From assembly GCF_001298265.1 (NCBI RefSeq), contig NZ_LGSZ01000010.1:59811-123810 (forward strand): a stretch of 64,000 nt of DNA, read 5' to 3'. Below the pieces are notes generated by a model that saw only the letters and a program-made list of their open reading frames with translations, made no database searches and was not told the DNA's origin. This document shows positions 17,388 through 26,634 of the stretch, in pieces (positions within the stretch are counted from its first letter, which is position 1; each line of letters starts with the position of its first letter). This stretch comes from Allobosea vaviloviae (GTDB lineage Bacteria; Pseudomonadota; Alphaproteobacteria; Rhizobiales; Beijerinckiaceae). Position numbers and translations under genes: made by a program.

Positions 17388-18215
17388 TCAGCTTCGCTGC
17401 GGCTGTCCGTCGCGCATGCGCTGAAGCGCCGAGATCAGCGGCTCGGCCAGGCCGCTGCCGCTCGCCACCAGCATGCCGTGGACCGGCGTCTCGCGGTTAT
17501 AGACGACAGCCTCACCGCTGCCGCCGCTGAGCAGCCCTCCCGCTTCCTGCAGGATCAGGTCGGCGGCGGCGAGATCCCAGTCGCGCGCATCCGCCGAGAT
17601 CAGCCCCGCATCGATCGTGCCGTCGGCGATCCGTGTCAGGCGCAGTGCCAGCGAGGGGATCTTGTCGGCCTGCTCGAAGGTCTCGCTCCGCGCCAGCGCG
17701 TCGAGCATCGGCTTGGGGCCGGCGATGCGGGAGCCGGCGAGGCTCGTCGTCGTCGTGGCTGAGATGGCGGCGCTGTTGCGCTGGGCGCCGCCGCCGCGCA
17801 GCGCCTGATAGGTCGCATCGCAGGCCGGCGCATGCACCACGCCAAGAATCGGCACGCCCTCGTCGAGCAGCGCGACGCAGACCGCCCAGTCCGGCGAGCC
17901 GCTCATATAGGCGCGCGTGCCATCGATCGGATCGACCACCCAGACGAAGCGTCGCGACAGTCTCAGCGCGTCGTCGACCGTCTCCTCCGACAGCCACGCC
18001 GCCTCCGGCAGCAGCACCGAAAGCCGGATGCGCAGGAAGGTATCGACGCCGATATCGGCTTCCGTGACGGGCGAGCCGCCGCTCTTGGACCAGGTCCGGG
18101 CCGCCGTCTTTTCGCCCGGGCGGAACAGGTCGACCGCGATCTCTCCCGCTTCCAGGCAGCTCTCGCGCACCGCTTTGAGCAGGTCGGGCGCGATGGGGAG
18201 AGGAGGGGGGCTCAT
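17388..18215 (-). CDS. Inositol monophosphatase family phosphatase, CysQ-like
   Basis: About 275 residues from the ATG at 18,215. It belongs to the lithium-sensitive metal-dependent phosphatases: GGSPVTEADIGVD binds the first metal, WVVDPIDGTRAYMSG is the core motif and DARDWDLAAADLILQEAGG the C-terminal metal site. Relatives hydrolyse 3'-phosphoadenosine 5'-phosphate (CysQ), inositol phosphates or histidinol phosphate. Its link to the DUF4170-lipid A block favours the CysQ-like branch seen in related genomes, but this is inference. Upstream codons to 18,287 are open but lack a clear ribosome-binding site. Confidence 0.85.
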   Translation of the reverse strand: MSPPPLPIAPDLLKAVRESCLEAGEIAVDLFRPGEKTAARTWSKSGGSPVTEADIGVDTFLRIRLSVLLPEAAWLSEETVDDALRLSRRFVWVVDPIDGTRAYMSGSPDWAVCVALLDEGVPILGVVHAPACDATYQALRGGGAQRNSAAISATTTTSLAGSRIAGPKPMLDALARSETFEQADKIPSLALRLTRIADGTIDAGLISADARDWDLAAADLILQEAGGLLSGGSGEAVVYNRETPVHGMLVASGSGLAEPLISALQRMRDGQPQRS

Positions 18216-18463
18216 GCGCGATCCGTACGAATGGCAGTGCCGAGGTTCAAGCCGAAAATGCCCGCGCACACCGAAAGATTCCGTCAAGCATCATGCATGA
18301 AACAGGCCATCAAGGCCACTTCGAGGCGCCAAACACGCTCCTTTAACCCAAACGCTTAAGCGCTCGGAGACGCCTGAGACGCAATCTCACATGGCAAGCA
18401 CGAGAGCCCCGGACTGCACAGAGGGCTCCGTAGCGGCAGGGATTACAGAGAGGCGTTAAACCG

Positions 18464-18985
18464 ATGGCCAGAGTCACGCCGGCCGCCGGGGAGTTCGGTT
18501 TCATGCCGAATTCGCCCGGCGGCGCGACCGACCCCACGATCGTATCCCGCAACCCGATGCCGGTGCAGCCCGAGGTGCCCCGTATCGAGCGGATCGGCTC
18601 GGTGCGGATCCTGCGCGGTGCCGCAGGCTGGCGCGGCGTCGCCCTGAGGCTGGCGAACACGACGGGCGAGGACGAGACCTTCCAGCTGGCGCTGACGGCC
18701 GGTGACGGCCGTTCGATCACGGTCGCGACGGTCAATCAGGACGATGCCGTGGCGCTCTGGCGCGACTGCGGCCGGGCCAGCGGCCTGCCGCTGCTGCTCG
18801 AGACCAGCGACGGCGCGATCAGCGAGCCGTTCCCGCAGATCGGCCCGCTCGCTCTGGGCCCGATCCGGGTCAGGCGGCGTCATGCCTTCCTGAACGGTCG
18901 CCGCCCGCGCTTTCTCGTCCGGCGCAAATCCGGACGTCTCGCCGAGCGGCCGGTCGTGATCAGCGGCGACAGGCTGACCGATTGA
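18464..18985 (+). CDS. Conserved protein of unknown function, possibly DUF6101
   Basis: A 173-residue protein whose ATG has GAGG about ten bases upstream. The central part is beta-rich (SVRILRGAAGWRGVALRLA) and the C-terminal part is strongly basic, RRRHAFLNGRRPRFLVRRKS, which could contact nucleic acid or lipid. This pattern reminds me of the alphaproteobacterial DUF6101 family, with modest certainty. It has no signal peptide. It is convergent with a GNAT gene eight bases downstream. Confidence 0.65.
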   Translation: MARVTPAAGEFGFMPNSPGGATDPTIVSRNPMPVQPEVPRIERIGSVRILRGAAGWRGVALRLANTTGEDETFQLALTAGDGRSITVATVNQDDAVALWRDCGRASGLPLLLETSDGAISEPFPQIGPLALGPIRVRRRHAFLNGRRPRFLVRRKSGRLAERPVVISGDRLTD

Positions 18986-18992
18986 GGTTGGC

Positions 18993-19448
18993 CTATTGGC
19001 CAAGTGGTGAGAGATCCAGCGATAGCCCAAACTCTCCGCTGGGCAAGGTCTCGCCGGTTTCCCGGAAGCCGAGCGCGCGATAGAATTCGAGCGGGCTTGC
19101 GAGGCCGAGGACGACGCTCGTTTCCAGGCACCGGAACCCCGAGGCGCTAAGATCTCGGCAGAGCAGCATGAGGGCCGCCTTGCCGTAGCCTTTACCCTGG
19201 TGTCTGTGGTCGATCATGAACCGCCAGAGACTGGCGATCTCCGGCGCGGCGCGCGGCCGCCACATCACGAACCCGACCGGGTCTATTCCGGCGCAGATCG
19301 CCTTGAAGCGTGCACAGGGCTCGAAATAGGCCTGCGCGATCGAGACGGCGTTGGGTGCCACATAGCCCTTCTGGTCGTCGCGAGGTTCGAGAGCGCAGAT
19401 CGCGCGGACAGTTCCCGCAGTGACGTCCGAAAGCGCGACCTCCGACAT
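18993..19448 (-). CDS. GNAT family N-acetyltransferase
   Basis: A 151-residue acetyltransferase with the acetyl-CoA pyrophosphate loop in HRHQGKGYGKAAL and motif B in FYRALGFRETGE. The layout (FEPCARFKAICAGIDPVGFV, then WRFMIDHRHQGKGYG) resembles SpeG/BltD-type diamine acetyltransferases. Substrate unproven. It lies nine bases ahead of the ubiA gene start-to-stop order on the same strand, but downstream of it, so it may be cotranscribed with ubiA. Confidence 0.85.
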   Translation of the reverse strand: MSEVALSDVTAGTVRAICALEPRDDQKGYVAPNAVSIAQAYFEPCARFKAICAGIDPVGFVMWRPRAAPEIASLWRFMIDHRHQGKGYGKAALMLLCRDLSASGFRCLETSVVLGLASPLEFYRALGFRETGETLPSGEFGLSLDLSPLGQ

Positions 19449-19457
19449 GGCCTTGGG

Positions 19458-20465
19458 TTAACCGATGGCGAACCGGCCGAGCGCATCGAGCGCGAAGCCG
19501 GCCGCCAGCAGGAGGCCCGCCGCCCAGTTCGAGCGGAACAGCCTGAGCGCGAGCGGCGGCTTCACGCCCTTGATCTGCGCGACCTGCCAGCCGAGATGCC
19601 CGGCGAAACCCGCGACCCCGAGCCAGGCGACGATGCCGCCGCCGGCCGTCCAGGTCGCGGCGGCGCTCAAAAGCACTGCGAGCCCGAAGCACGTCCCGAT
19701 CGCCTCGCGGTTGAAATTGCCGAAATAGCGCGCGCTCGATTTGATGCCGGCGATGACATCATCCTCGATGTCCTGCAGCGCGTAGATCGTGTCGTAGCCG
19801 ATCGTCCAGACCACGGCTGCCGCATAGATCAGATAGGCCGGGGCATCGAGCTGTCCGAACACCGCGCTCCAGCCGACGAGGCCGCCCCAGGAGAAGGCCA
19901 GGCCGAGCACGAATTGCGGCATCTGCGTGATGCGCTTCATGAAGGGATAGACCGCGACGATCGCCAGCGAGGCGATGCCGAGGATCACCGTGAAGCGGTT
20001 GAATTGCAGCAGGATCAAAAGCCCGATCAACGACAGGCCGACCATAAAGACGGCCGCCGCCTTGGCCGTGACCTGGCCCGAGGGCAGCGGACGACCTCGC
20101 GTGCGCGCGACCTGCGCGTCGAGCTTGCGGTCGACGATGTCGTTGAAGGTCGAGCCGGCGGCGCGCATCACGATCGCGCCAAGCAGGAACAGCAGGCAGT
20201 GCCAGATGTTCGGGAAGGGCTGTCCGCCCGCGATCGCAGCCAACCCGGCGGCCCACCAGCACGGCAGCAGCAGCAATTGCCAGCCGACCGGCCGTTCGAT
20301 CCGGGCGAGCTTGAGATAGGGCCTCAAGCCCCGTGGTGCGCGGGTATCGACCCAGTGCCCGGTGAGCGCGTCGGGCAAGGGGGCGTCTGCACGTGCAGCG
20401 TCGTCAGGCGGCCCGTCCGGCATCGATCCGCGATTCGCAAGCGCCGGGTCGGGCATGGCGGTCAC
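19458..20465 (-). CDS. ubiA: 4-hydroxybenzoate polyprenyltransferase
   Basis: An integral membrane prenyltransferase of about 335 residues that attaches the polyprenyl tail to 4-hydroxybenzoate in ubiquinone synthesis. It has nine or so hydrophobic segments and both Asp-rich sites, NDIVDRKLDAQVARTRGRP and DIEDDVIAGIKSSA, for Mg-diphosphate binding. The start could be the GTG at 20,465 or the ATG at 20,456; neither has a strong ribosome-binding site. The first ~45 residues are a polar, proline-rich cytoplasmic leader. Confidence 0.93.
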   Translation of the reverse strand: MTAMPDPALANRGSMPDGPPDDAARADAPLPDALTGHWVDTRAPRGLRPYLKLARIERPVGWQLLLLPCWWAAGLAAIAGGQPFPNIWHCLLFLLGAIVMRAAGSTFNDIVDRKLDAQVARTRGRPLPSGQVTAKAAAVFMVGLSLIGLLILLQFNRFTVILGIASLAIVAVYPFMKRITQMPQFVLGLAFSWGGLVGWSAVFGQLDAPAYLIYAAAVVWTIGYDTIYALQDIEDDVIAGIKSSARYFGNFNREAIGTCFGLAVLLSAAATWTAGGGIVAWLGVAGFAGHLGWQVAQIKGVKPPLALRLFRSNWAAGLLLAAGFALDALGRFAIG

Positions 20466-20474
20466 GCCAGTCGT

Positions 20475-20954
20475 CTAGAGCGCGCCCTGAGGAATGCGCA
20501 CGCCACCGCCGGTGATGGAGTCGCCGCCGCTGAACGGGTTGTTGGCGCCACCGCCCTGAGCCTGCTGCTGCGCCCTGCGTTGCAGCTCTGCCTGCTGCTT
20601 GACCGCATTGCAGGCCTGCGTGCGGATTCCTGCGGCCTTCTGGTTGTCGGCCTTCATGCCCTCGATGAAGCTGGGCGGAATCTGGCACCAGTCCTGGTTG
20701 TCGGTAGCGAATTTGACGGTCGACGCGCCATTGCTGACGAGTCGGGTCATCGTGCTGCAGGCCTGCTGCGGCGTCAGCTTGCGCTTCGCTTTCTGGGCGG
20801 CATTCAGCGAGGCGACGAGCGACTGCCGCTCCTGCAGCAGCGCCTGCATCTTCTCGCAACCCGAGGCCTGGGCGCGCACGGGAGCGGCGTCGATGAAGGC
20901 GGCCGCGGCCAGGCCCATCGTCGCGATCACTCCGGAAGCCATCCTCAGCCGCAT
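20475..20954 (-). CDS. Exported cysteine-containing protein of unknown function
   Basis: A 159-residue protein with an AGGAG site ahead of its ATG. Residues 1-28 form a signal peptide ending VRA. The mature part has four Cys residues (GCEKMQ, QACSTM, DWCQIP, QACNAV), suggesting two disulfides in the periplasm, a helical core and a Gln/Gly-rich tail (QQQAQGGGANNPF). I do not recognise a named family. It lies just upstream of ubiA on the same strand. Confidence 0.7.
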   Translation of the reverse strand: MRLRMASGVIATMGLAAAAFIDAAPVRAQASGCEKMQALLQERQSLVASLNAAQKAKRKLTPQQACSTMTRLVSNGASTVKFATDNQDWCQIPPSFIEGMKADNQKAAGIRTQACNAVKQQAELQRRAQQQAQGGGANNPFSGGDSITGGGVRIPQGAL

Positions 20955-21209
20955 GTCTTTCCGCTCCTAAATCTGCTGCGCGGGCGCTTGCGCGCTTCCG
21001 CGATTTCCTTACCAGCAACGCTGTGTTAGCGCCAAGGACCCTTGCGAGTCCATCTGCTGCCGGCTCGGCAAGCTCTTGTTTCGCTTGTCGATAAGCGGTT
21101 GCGGATAAGCCGGGATTGTGGCGCTTTTCGCGCTGAGCGGCCCTTGCCGGCACAATATCAACACGCGCCATGGCCCGGTCGGCCCTGTCCGCAGGAGGCA
21201 TTGCCGCCG

Positions 21210-21956
21210 ATGTCCATCCCCGATTTCGCCCGCTACCGCCTCTGGCTGGAGCATGGCCTCGCTGACGGCGCGAGGCTGCCGCTTGCGCGTGAGCAGGCCA
21301 ATTACCTGCTCACCGTGCTGCGCATGAAGCAGGACGACACCGTGCTGGTCTTCAATGGGCGCGACGGCGAATGGCTAGCTGCGATCACGGTCGAGGGCCG
21401 CAAGCAGGCGAGCCTGACACTGGTCCGGCAGACGCGCCCGCAGCCGCCTGCGCCCGATCTGCACTATCTCTTCGCACCGCTCAAGCATGCCCGGCTCGAC
21501 TACATCGCCCAGAAGGCGGTCGAGATGGGGGCTGGTGTGATCCAGCCGGTCTTGACGCGCCGGACCCAGGTTTCGCGGCTGAATTTCGACCGGATGCGCG
21601 CCAATGCGATCGAGGCCGCCGAGCAATGCGGCATCCTGGCCTTGCCGGACATCCGGGCCGAGCAGACGCTCGATGCCGCGCTCGACGCGCTCGAACCGAA
21701 CCGGATCCTGATCTTCTGCGACGAGGCGATGGCGCAGGAAAGCCCGGTTGCGGCGCTCTCGCGCGTCGCGCCTGGGCCGCTCGCCGTACTGATCGGCCCC
21801 GAGGGCGGCTTCGACGAGACCGAGCGCCACCGCATCCTGGCGCGGCCGGGGACGGTGCCGATCTCGCTCGGCCCCCGCATCCTGCGCGCCGACACGGCAG
21901 CGGTCGCGGCTTTGGCGCTCGTCCAGGCGGTGCTGGGCGACTGGCCGCGGGGATAG
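21210..21956 (+). CDS. rsmE: 16S rRNA (uracil-1498 N3)-methyltransferase
   Basis: A 248-residue SPOUT-class methyltransferase that methylates U1498 in 16S rRNA. The N-terminal PUA-like part has HYLLTVLR-like ANYLLTVLRMKQDDTV and FNGRDGEWLA; the knotted SAM site is in LIGPEGGFDETE and SLGPRILRADTAA. The ATG at 21,210 follows a GGAGG site about 12 bases upstream; an open extension to 21,042 has no family similarity. Confidence 0.95.
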   Translation: MSIPDFARYRLWLEHGLADGARLPLAREQANYLLTVLRMKQDDTVLVFNGRDGEWLAAITVEGRKQASLTLVRQTRPQPPAPDLHYLFAPLKHARLDYIAQKAVEMGAGVIQPVLTRRTQVSRLNFDRMRANAIEAAEQCGILALPDIRAEQTLDAALDALEPNRILIFCDEAMAQESPVAALSRVAPGPLAVLIGPEGGFDETERHRILARPGTVPISLGPRILRADTAAVAALALVQAVLGDWPRG

Positions 21957-22116
21957 TCTGGCGGGACGGCCTGGAACGTCGGCCGCCCTCGAACGTTGCC
22001 CGCTCGTGCCGGGGGGCCGCACTCCCGACTCAATCGGAGCCAGTCTGTCGCGTCGGCACGGGGCCGGAGTGCCGGCGCGGTGTCGCCGCCATGCCTGACG
22101 CGACGAGGATGATGCC

Positions 22117-23286
22117 ATGAACGAGGCCTGCCGCTTCGGAATCGAGGAAGAGTATTTTCTGTCGGAGGCCGGCAGCCGGGGCGTCGTCCGCAAGGTTTCG
22201 CCCGCTTTCATCAAGGCGGCCCAGGCCCTCTTTCCCGACGAGGTCCAGCGCGAAATGCTGCAGTCCCAGATCGAGGTCGCGACCCCGGTCTGCGACTCGA
22301 TGGATCAGGCGCGCGCCTCGCTGACGGCGCTGCGCACCGGGCTTGCCGGGCTGGCTCTCGAACACGAGATGCTGCTGATGGCCTGCGGCACCCATCCCAG
22401 CGCCGCCTGGGCGCGGCAGCGGGCGACCGATGCCTCGCGCTACGACGCGCTGATGCGCGATCTGCAGATGCTCGGCAGTCGCAACCAGCTGTGCGGCCTG
22501 CATGTCCATGTCGAGGTCGCCGACGAGGACGAGCGCATCAGGTTGATGGCCCGGATCATGCCGTTCCTGCCGCTTCTGCTGGCGCTCTCGACCTCGTCGC
22601 CCTTCTGGCAGGGGCGGCGGACCGGGCTGATGGGCTACCGGCTCGCCGCCTATGGAGAGCTCCCGCGCACGGGGCTGCCCGAACTCTTCACCGATCCCGA
22701 CGATTATCGCGCCTATATCGAGACCATGGTCGCGGCCGGCGCCATCCGGGATGCCAGCTATATCTGGTGGGCGATCCGCCCCTCCGAAAAGCATCCGACA
22801 CTGGAGCTGCGGATCGCCGACAGCTGCACGCGCCTCGACGATACGCTTGCCGTGGCTGCGCTCTATCGCTGCCTCGTGCGGCATCTGCTGCGACAGCCCG
22901 GGCTGAATGCCGATCTGACGGCGGCGTCGCGCGGCGTCGCGACCGAGAATCTCTGGCGGGCCCAGCGCTACGGCATCCATGGCGGCCTGATCGACGCCGA
23001 CAGCCGCAGCATGCGCAGCGTGCCGAGCCTGGTCGACGACCTCGTCTTGCAGCTCGCCGAGGATTCGGCAGCGCTCGGCTGCGAGGCCGACCTCGCCGCC
23101 TGCCGCAGGATCGCCTCCGACGGGACCAGCGCCGATGTGCAGCTTGCGGTCTATGAGGAGGCACGCACCCGCGATGGCGGGCAGCCAGGCGGTCTCGCCG
23201 CCGTCGTCGACTGGATTGCCTCCGAGACCCGGCTGGACGACACCGGTTGGGGCAGAGGCGAGATGAGCCGGCGCGGCGCCGCCTGA
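22117..23286 (+). CDS. YbdK-type carboxylate-amine ligase
   Basis: A 389-residue member of the GCS2 family, starting with the typical FGIEEEYFL and continuing with LCGLHVHVEV and the WWAIRPSEKHPTLELRIAD core that builds the ATP and Mg site. Such proteins can show weak glutamate-cysteine ligase activity but their physiological substrate is often different. It lies between rsmE and the larger gshA, all on the plus strand with 160-175 base gaps, so glutathione-related work is possible but unproven. GAGGA precedes the ATG. Confidence 0.88.
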   Translation: MNEACRFGIEEEYFLSEAGSRGVVRKVSPAFIKAAQALFPDEVQREMLQSQIEVATPVCDSMDQARASLTALRTGLAGLALEHEMLLMACGTHPSAAWARQRATDASRYDALMRDLQMLGSRNQLCGLHVHVEVADEDERIRLMARIMPFLPLLLALSTSSPFWQGRRTGLMGYRLAAYGELPRTGLPELFTDPDDYRAYIETMVAAGAIRDASYIWWAIRPSEKHPTLELRIADSCTRLDDTLAVAALYRCLVRHLLRQPGLNADLTAASRGVATENLWRAQRYGIHGGLIDADSRSMRSVPSLVDDLVLQLAEDSAALGCEADLAACRRIASDGTSADVQLAVYEEARTRDGGQPGGLAAVVDWIASETRLDDTGWGRGEMSRRGAA

Positions 23287-23461
23287 GTCAGGCCGCGAGG
23301 CGACCTGCACCGGCCGTGGGTCAATTGTTCGCCAACGCGCAGCGGAGGTCGTTGTCGAGCGTTGCGCGCTCGCCTATGTCTGGCGCTCCTGGAGCCTGAT
23401 CCCCCGCGCCGCCCGGCGCGGGCGGAAGCCCGGCTGCCTTTAGTCTTCTGCCGGAGCGCCC

Positions 23462-24859
23462 ATGGCTCGCGATGTGTCCGATTTGACCCCGATCGGTTCC
23501 AAGGACGAACTGATGTCCTGGGTGGCCGCAGGCGAGAAGCCACCCTCCGCCTTCCGGATCGGCACCGAGCACGAGAAATTCCCCTTCTATCGCGACGACC
23601 TCGCGCCGGTTCCCTATGAAGGTCGCCCGGCATCCGATGGACGGCCCGCGGCCGGCGGCATCCGCAGCCTGCTCGAGGGCATGCAGGCCAAGCTCGGCTG
23701 GGAGCCGATCATGGACGCCGGCCATATCATCGGCCTCGCGGGCCCCGACGGCGGCGGGGCGATCTCGCTGGAGCCGGGCGGACAGTTCGAGTTGTCGGGT
23801 GCGCCCGTCGAGACCCTGCACGAGACGGCGTCCGAACTCGCCGACCATCTCGCGGACGTGAAAGCGGTCGCGCAGCCGCATGGCATCGGTTTCGTGTCGC
23901 TCGGCCATTCGCCGCTCTGGACTCGGGCGCAAACCCCGGTGATGCCCAAGGGGCGCTACAAGATCATGGCCAACTACATGCCCAAGGTCGGCACGCGCGG
24001 CCTCGACATGATGTTCCGCACCTGCACGGTGCAGGTGAACCTGGATTTTGCGACCGAGGCCGACATGGTCAGGAAGCTTCGGGTCTCGCTCGCCTTGCAG
24101 CCGCTGGCCACCGCGCTTTTCGCAGCCTCGCCCTTCACCGAAGGCAAGCTCAACGGCTTCCAGTCGATGCGCTCCGAGATCTGGCGCGATACCGACAAGG
24201 CCCGTTCGGGCATGATCCCCTTCGCCTTCGACGAGGGGATGTCCTATGAGCGCTATGTCGATTGGGCGCTCGACGTTCCCCTGTATTTCGTCAAGCGCGG
24301 CGACACCTACCACGACGTTGCCGGCGCCTCCTTCCGCGACCTGCTCGCGGGAAAGCTCGCACAGCTGCCCGGCGAAAGGGCGACCATTTCGGACTGGGCG
24401 AACCATCTTTCGACGCTGTTTCCGGAAGTTCGGCTCAAGCGCTTCCTCGAGATGCGCGGCGCCGATGCCGGCTCGCCGGAGATGCTGAATGCCCTGCCGG
24501 CCTTCTGGGTCGGCCTGCTCTATGACCAGGCGGCGCTCGACGGCGCCTGGGATATGGTCAAGGGCTGGAGCGACGAGCAGCGCCAGGCCCTGCGCGACGC
24601 CGTGCCGAAGGAAGGGCTCTCCGCCACGATTGCCGGCCGCAGCCTGCGCGACATCGCGCGCGACGTGCTGGCCCTGTCGCGTGCCGGCCTCGTGCGCCGT
24701 GCCCGCCTCGATGGTTCGGGTGCCGACGAATCCGCTTTCCTCGATCCGCTCGACGCGATCGTCGCTGCCGACCAGACGGTCTCGCAGCATCTGGTCGAGC
24801 GCTATCGCAGTGCATGGGGTGGCGAGATCGAGCCGCTCTTCTCCGAACTCGTACTGTAG
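23462..24859 (+). CDS. gshA: Glutamate-cysteine ligase
   Basis: A 465-residue enzyme of the plant/alphaproteobacterial gamma-glutamylcysteine synthetase class, which carries out the first step of glutathione synthesis. Diagnostic stretches are FRIGTEHEKFPFYRDD, ISLEPGGQFELSGAP, TCTVQVNLDF and LRFLEMRGADAG-like RLKRFLEMRGADAGSPE. The length is as expected for the class. It is cytoplasmic; no glutathione synthetase gene is in the window. Confidence 0.95.
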   Translation: MARDVSDLTPIGSKDELMSWVAAGEKPPSAFRIGTEHEKFPFYRDDLAPVPYEGRPASDGRPAAGGIRSLLEGMQAKLGWEPIMDAGHIIGLAGPDGGGAISLEPGGQFELSGAPVETLHETASELADHLADVKAVAQPHGIGFVSLGHSPLWTRAQTPVMPKGRYKIMANYMPKVGTRGLDMMFRTCTVQVNLDFATEADMVRKLRVSLALQPLATALFAASPFTEGKLNGFQSMRSEIWRDTDKARSGMIPFAFDEGMSYERYVDWALDVPLYFVKRGDTYHDVAGASFRDLLAGKLAQLPGERATISDWANHLSTLFPEVRLKRFLEMRGADAGSPEMLNALPAFWVGLLYDQAALDGAWDMVKGWSDEQRQALRDAVPKEGLSATIAGRSLRDIARDVLALSRAGLVRRARLDGSGADESAFLDPLDAIVAADQTVSQHLVERYRSAWGGEIEPLFSELVL

Positions 24860-24880
24860 GTCACGTCGCACATAGGCCAA

Positions 24881-24907
24881 GACGGCGCCAGGATCGATGG
24901 CGCCGTC
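24881..24907 (+). terminator. Hairpin downstream of gshA
   Basis: A perfect nine-base stem GACGGCGCC / GGCGCCGTC with a nine-base loop begins 21 bases after the gshA stop. No T-run follows, so its role as a terminator is uncertain. Confidence 0.45.
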
Positions 24908-25112
24908 GCGCTATGTTGCCTGAATGTGACGCAGCGTCCCGTTGCTGTCGGAGGTGTTCGTCCAGCCCCGTGGCGCCCTTGTCGGCTGCGGTGAAAGGTC
25001 TTACCAGATTTGGGTCTGCTCAACGGACCAATACTTGATTGATTTGCCGGCATATCAGCGTCGGGCAAGGACTTCGGATTTTTACGACCATTGCTTGTGT
25101 GAGTTCTGAGCC

Positions 25113-26321
25113 ATGCCAATCGCATTGTGGGCGCTGACCGAAGCCAAACGCGTTAGCCCGGCGACACGAGCCGGCATTGCAAGGCGCGCCTGTCTAGCGG
25201 CGGCGCTGGCGGTTTCGGTTCTGGCGGCAGGATGCGGTTCGCGACCCGAGGAGGGATTTCTCGCTCCCGTCGCGCAAGTCGATAGCGGAGCCACTCCCCA
25301 TACGCTCCTGGTTGCGACGACGCGCAAGCGCGACGACCGGCCGGGCACCCTGTTCAACGGCGAGCGCAGCACTCCGCTCGATTTCGCCAAAATCACCGTC
25401 TCGGTGCCGCAGAACCATGCCGAGGGCGGGGTCGAATGGGCTTCGACGGCGCCCGGCAATCCAAAGACAGATTTCGTCGTGCGCGAGGCGGGTTATCTCG
25501 ATGGTGAAAAGGCCTTCGTCAGTACGCTGAACGCGCAGCTCGCGACGCGGCCGAAGGGCAAGCGCGACGTCTTTCTCTTCATCCACGGCTACAACACGCT
25601 GTTCGCCGAGGGGCTCTATCGCTTCGCCCAGCTCGTGCATGATTCCAAGGCGCCGGGCGTTCCGGTCCTGTTCACCTGGGCATCGCGCGGCCAGTTGACG
25701 CAATATGTCTACGACACCAACAGCGCCACGGCGGCGCGCGACGACCTCGAACGCACCATCCGGCTGCTGCTTGCGAGCAATGCGGAGCAGGTGAACATTC
25801 TGGCGCATTCGATGGGCAACTGGGTGACGGTCGAGGCGCTGCGTCAGATCCGCCTCTCCGGCGGCCTGCCGCAGGCCTCCAAGTTCGGGCGCTTGATCCT
25901 CGCGGCGCCCGATATCGATCTCGATGTCTTCAAGTCGCAGATGCGCCGCTTCGGCAAGCCGGCGAAGCCCTTCTTCATCGTGCTCTCGAAGGATGACAAG
26001 GCGCTGGGCGTGTCGAATTTCCTGGCCGGAGGTCAGGGCAGGCTGGGCGCCGATTCCGACCCTGAGGAACTGGCTGCGCTCGGAGCGGTCGTCATCGACA
26101 TGACCGAGGTCAAAGGGCTCGACTCCTCCAACCATGGCAAGTTCGCGCAGCTGGCGGCGGTGGCGCCACGCTTGACGGCCGTGCTGGAGAAAGGCGTGAC
26201 GCCGAAGCGATCGGCGGCCAGCGCAGAGGAGATTGCCGACGGATCTCTGGAGGCGATCGTGAAGCTGCCGATCACCATCATCGGGGCGCCGTTCCGGCTG
26301 ATCGCAGGCGCAGGGCGCTAG
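25113..26321 (+). CDS. DUF900-type alpha/beta hydrolase lipoprotein
   Basis: A 402-residue hydrolase. Residues 1-41 form a long lipoprotein signal ending in the lipobox LAAGC, so the protein is probably anchored by Cys41. The DUF900 core has FLFIHGYNTLFAEGLYRFAQ, the nucleophile elbow LAHSMGNW, the Asp-bearing AAPDIDLDVF and a late His in SSNHGKF. It is expected to be an envelope esterase or lipase of unknown substrate. It appears to be transcribed alone. Confidence 0.85.
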   Translation: MPIALWALTEAKRVSPATRAGIARRACLAAALAVSVLAAGCGSRPEEGFLAPVAQVDSGATPHTLLVATTRKRDDRPGTLFNGERSTPLDFAKITVSVPQNHAEGGVEWASTAPGNPKTDFVVREAGYLDGEKAFVSTLNAQLATRPKGKRDVFLFIHGYNTLFAEGLYRFAQLVHDSKAPGVPVLFTWASRGQLTQYVYDTNSATAARDDLERTIRLLLASNAEQVNILAHSMGNWVTVEALRQIRLSGGLPQASKFGRLILAAPDIDLDVFKSQMRRFGKPAKPFFIVLSKDDKALGVSNFLAGGQGRLGADSDPEELAALGAVVIDMTEVKGLDSSNHGKFAQLAAVAPRLTAVLEKGVTPKRSAASAEEIADGSLEAIVKLPITIIGAPFRLIAGAGR

Positions 26322-26414
26322 TCCAGGCTCGGGATATCTGAAAAATCGCGGGGTCCGACGCATTGCGCTGTCCCCGTTAACGATTTGGCCGAATTTTCGG
26401 GCTATGTCTTGGCC

Positions 26415-26588
26415 ATGCGTCAGTTGGCCACTCTCCTTGTCACTTTTTCGCGCGACGAACGCGGCGCGACCGCCATCGAATATGGTTTTATCGCTGCGCT
26501 GATGTCGGCCGCGACGATCGCCATCATCCGGCAGATCGGTCTCAATGTGAGCGATCTGACGGGCGGCGTCATGGGCGGCCTCAAATAG
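26415..26588 (+). CDS. Flp-type IVb pilin
   Basis: A 57-residue prepilin. The leader MRQLATLLVTFSRDERG ends at the prepilin peptidase site, followed by the Flp consensus ATAIEYGFIAALMSAATIAII with the conserved Glu and Tyr, then a short polar tail. The ATG at 26,415 is preferred over one ten codons upstream. No tad/cpa assembly genes are in the window, so this is a stand-alone copy. Confidence 0.9.
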   Translation: MRQLATLLVTFSRDERGATAIEYGFIAALMSAATIAIIRQIGLNVSDLTGGVMGGLK

Positions 26589-26634
26589 CCGCCGACGCGT
26601 CCAAGCCCATTTCGTCTCAATCCCTTTTCGTCCT

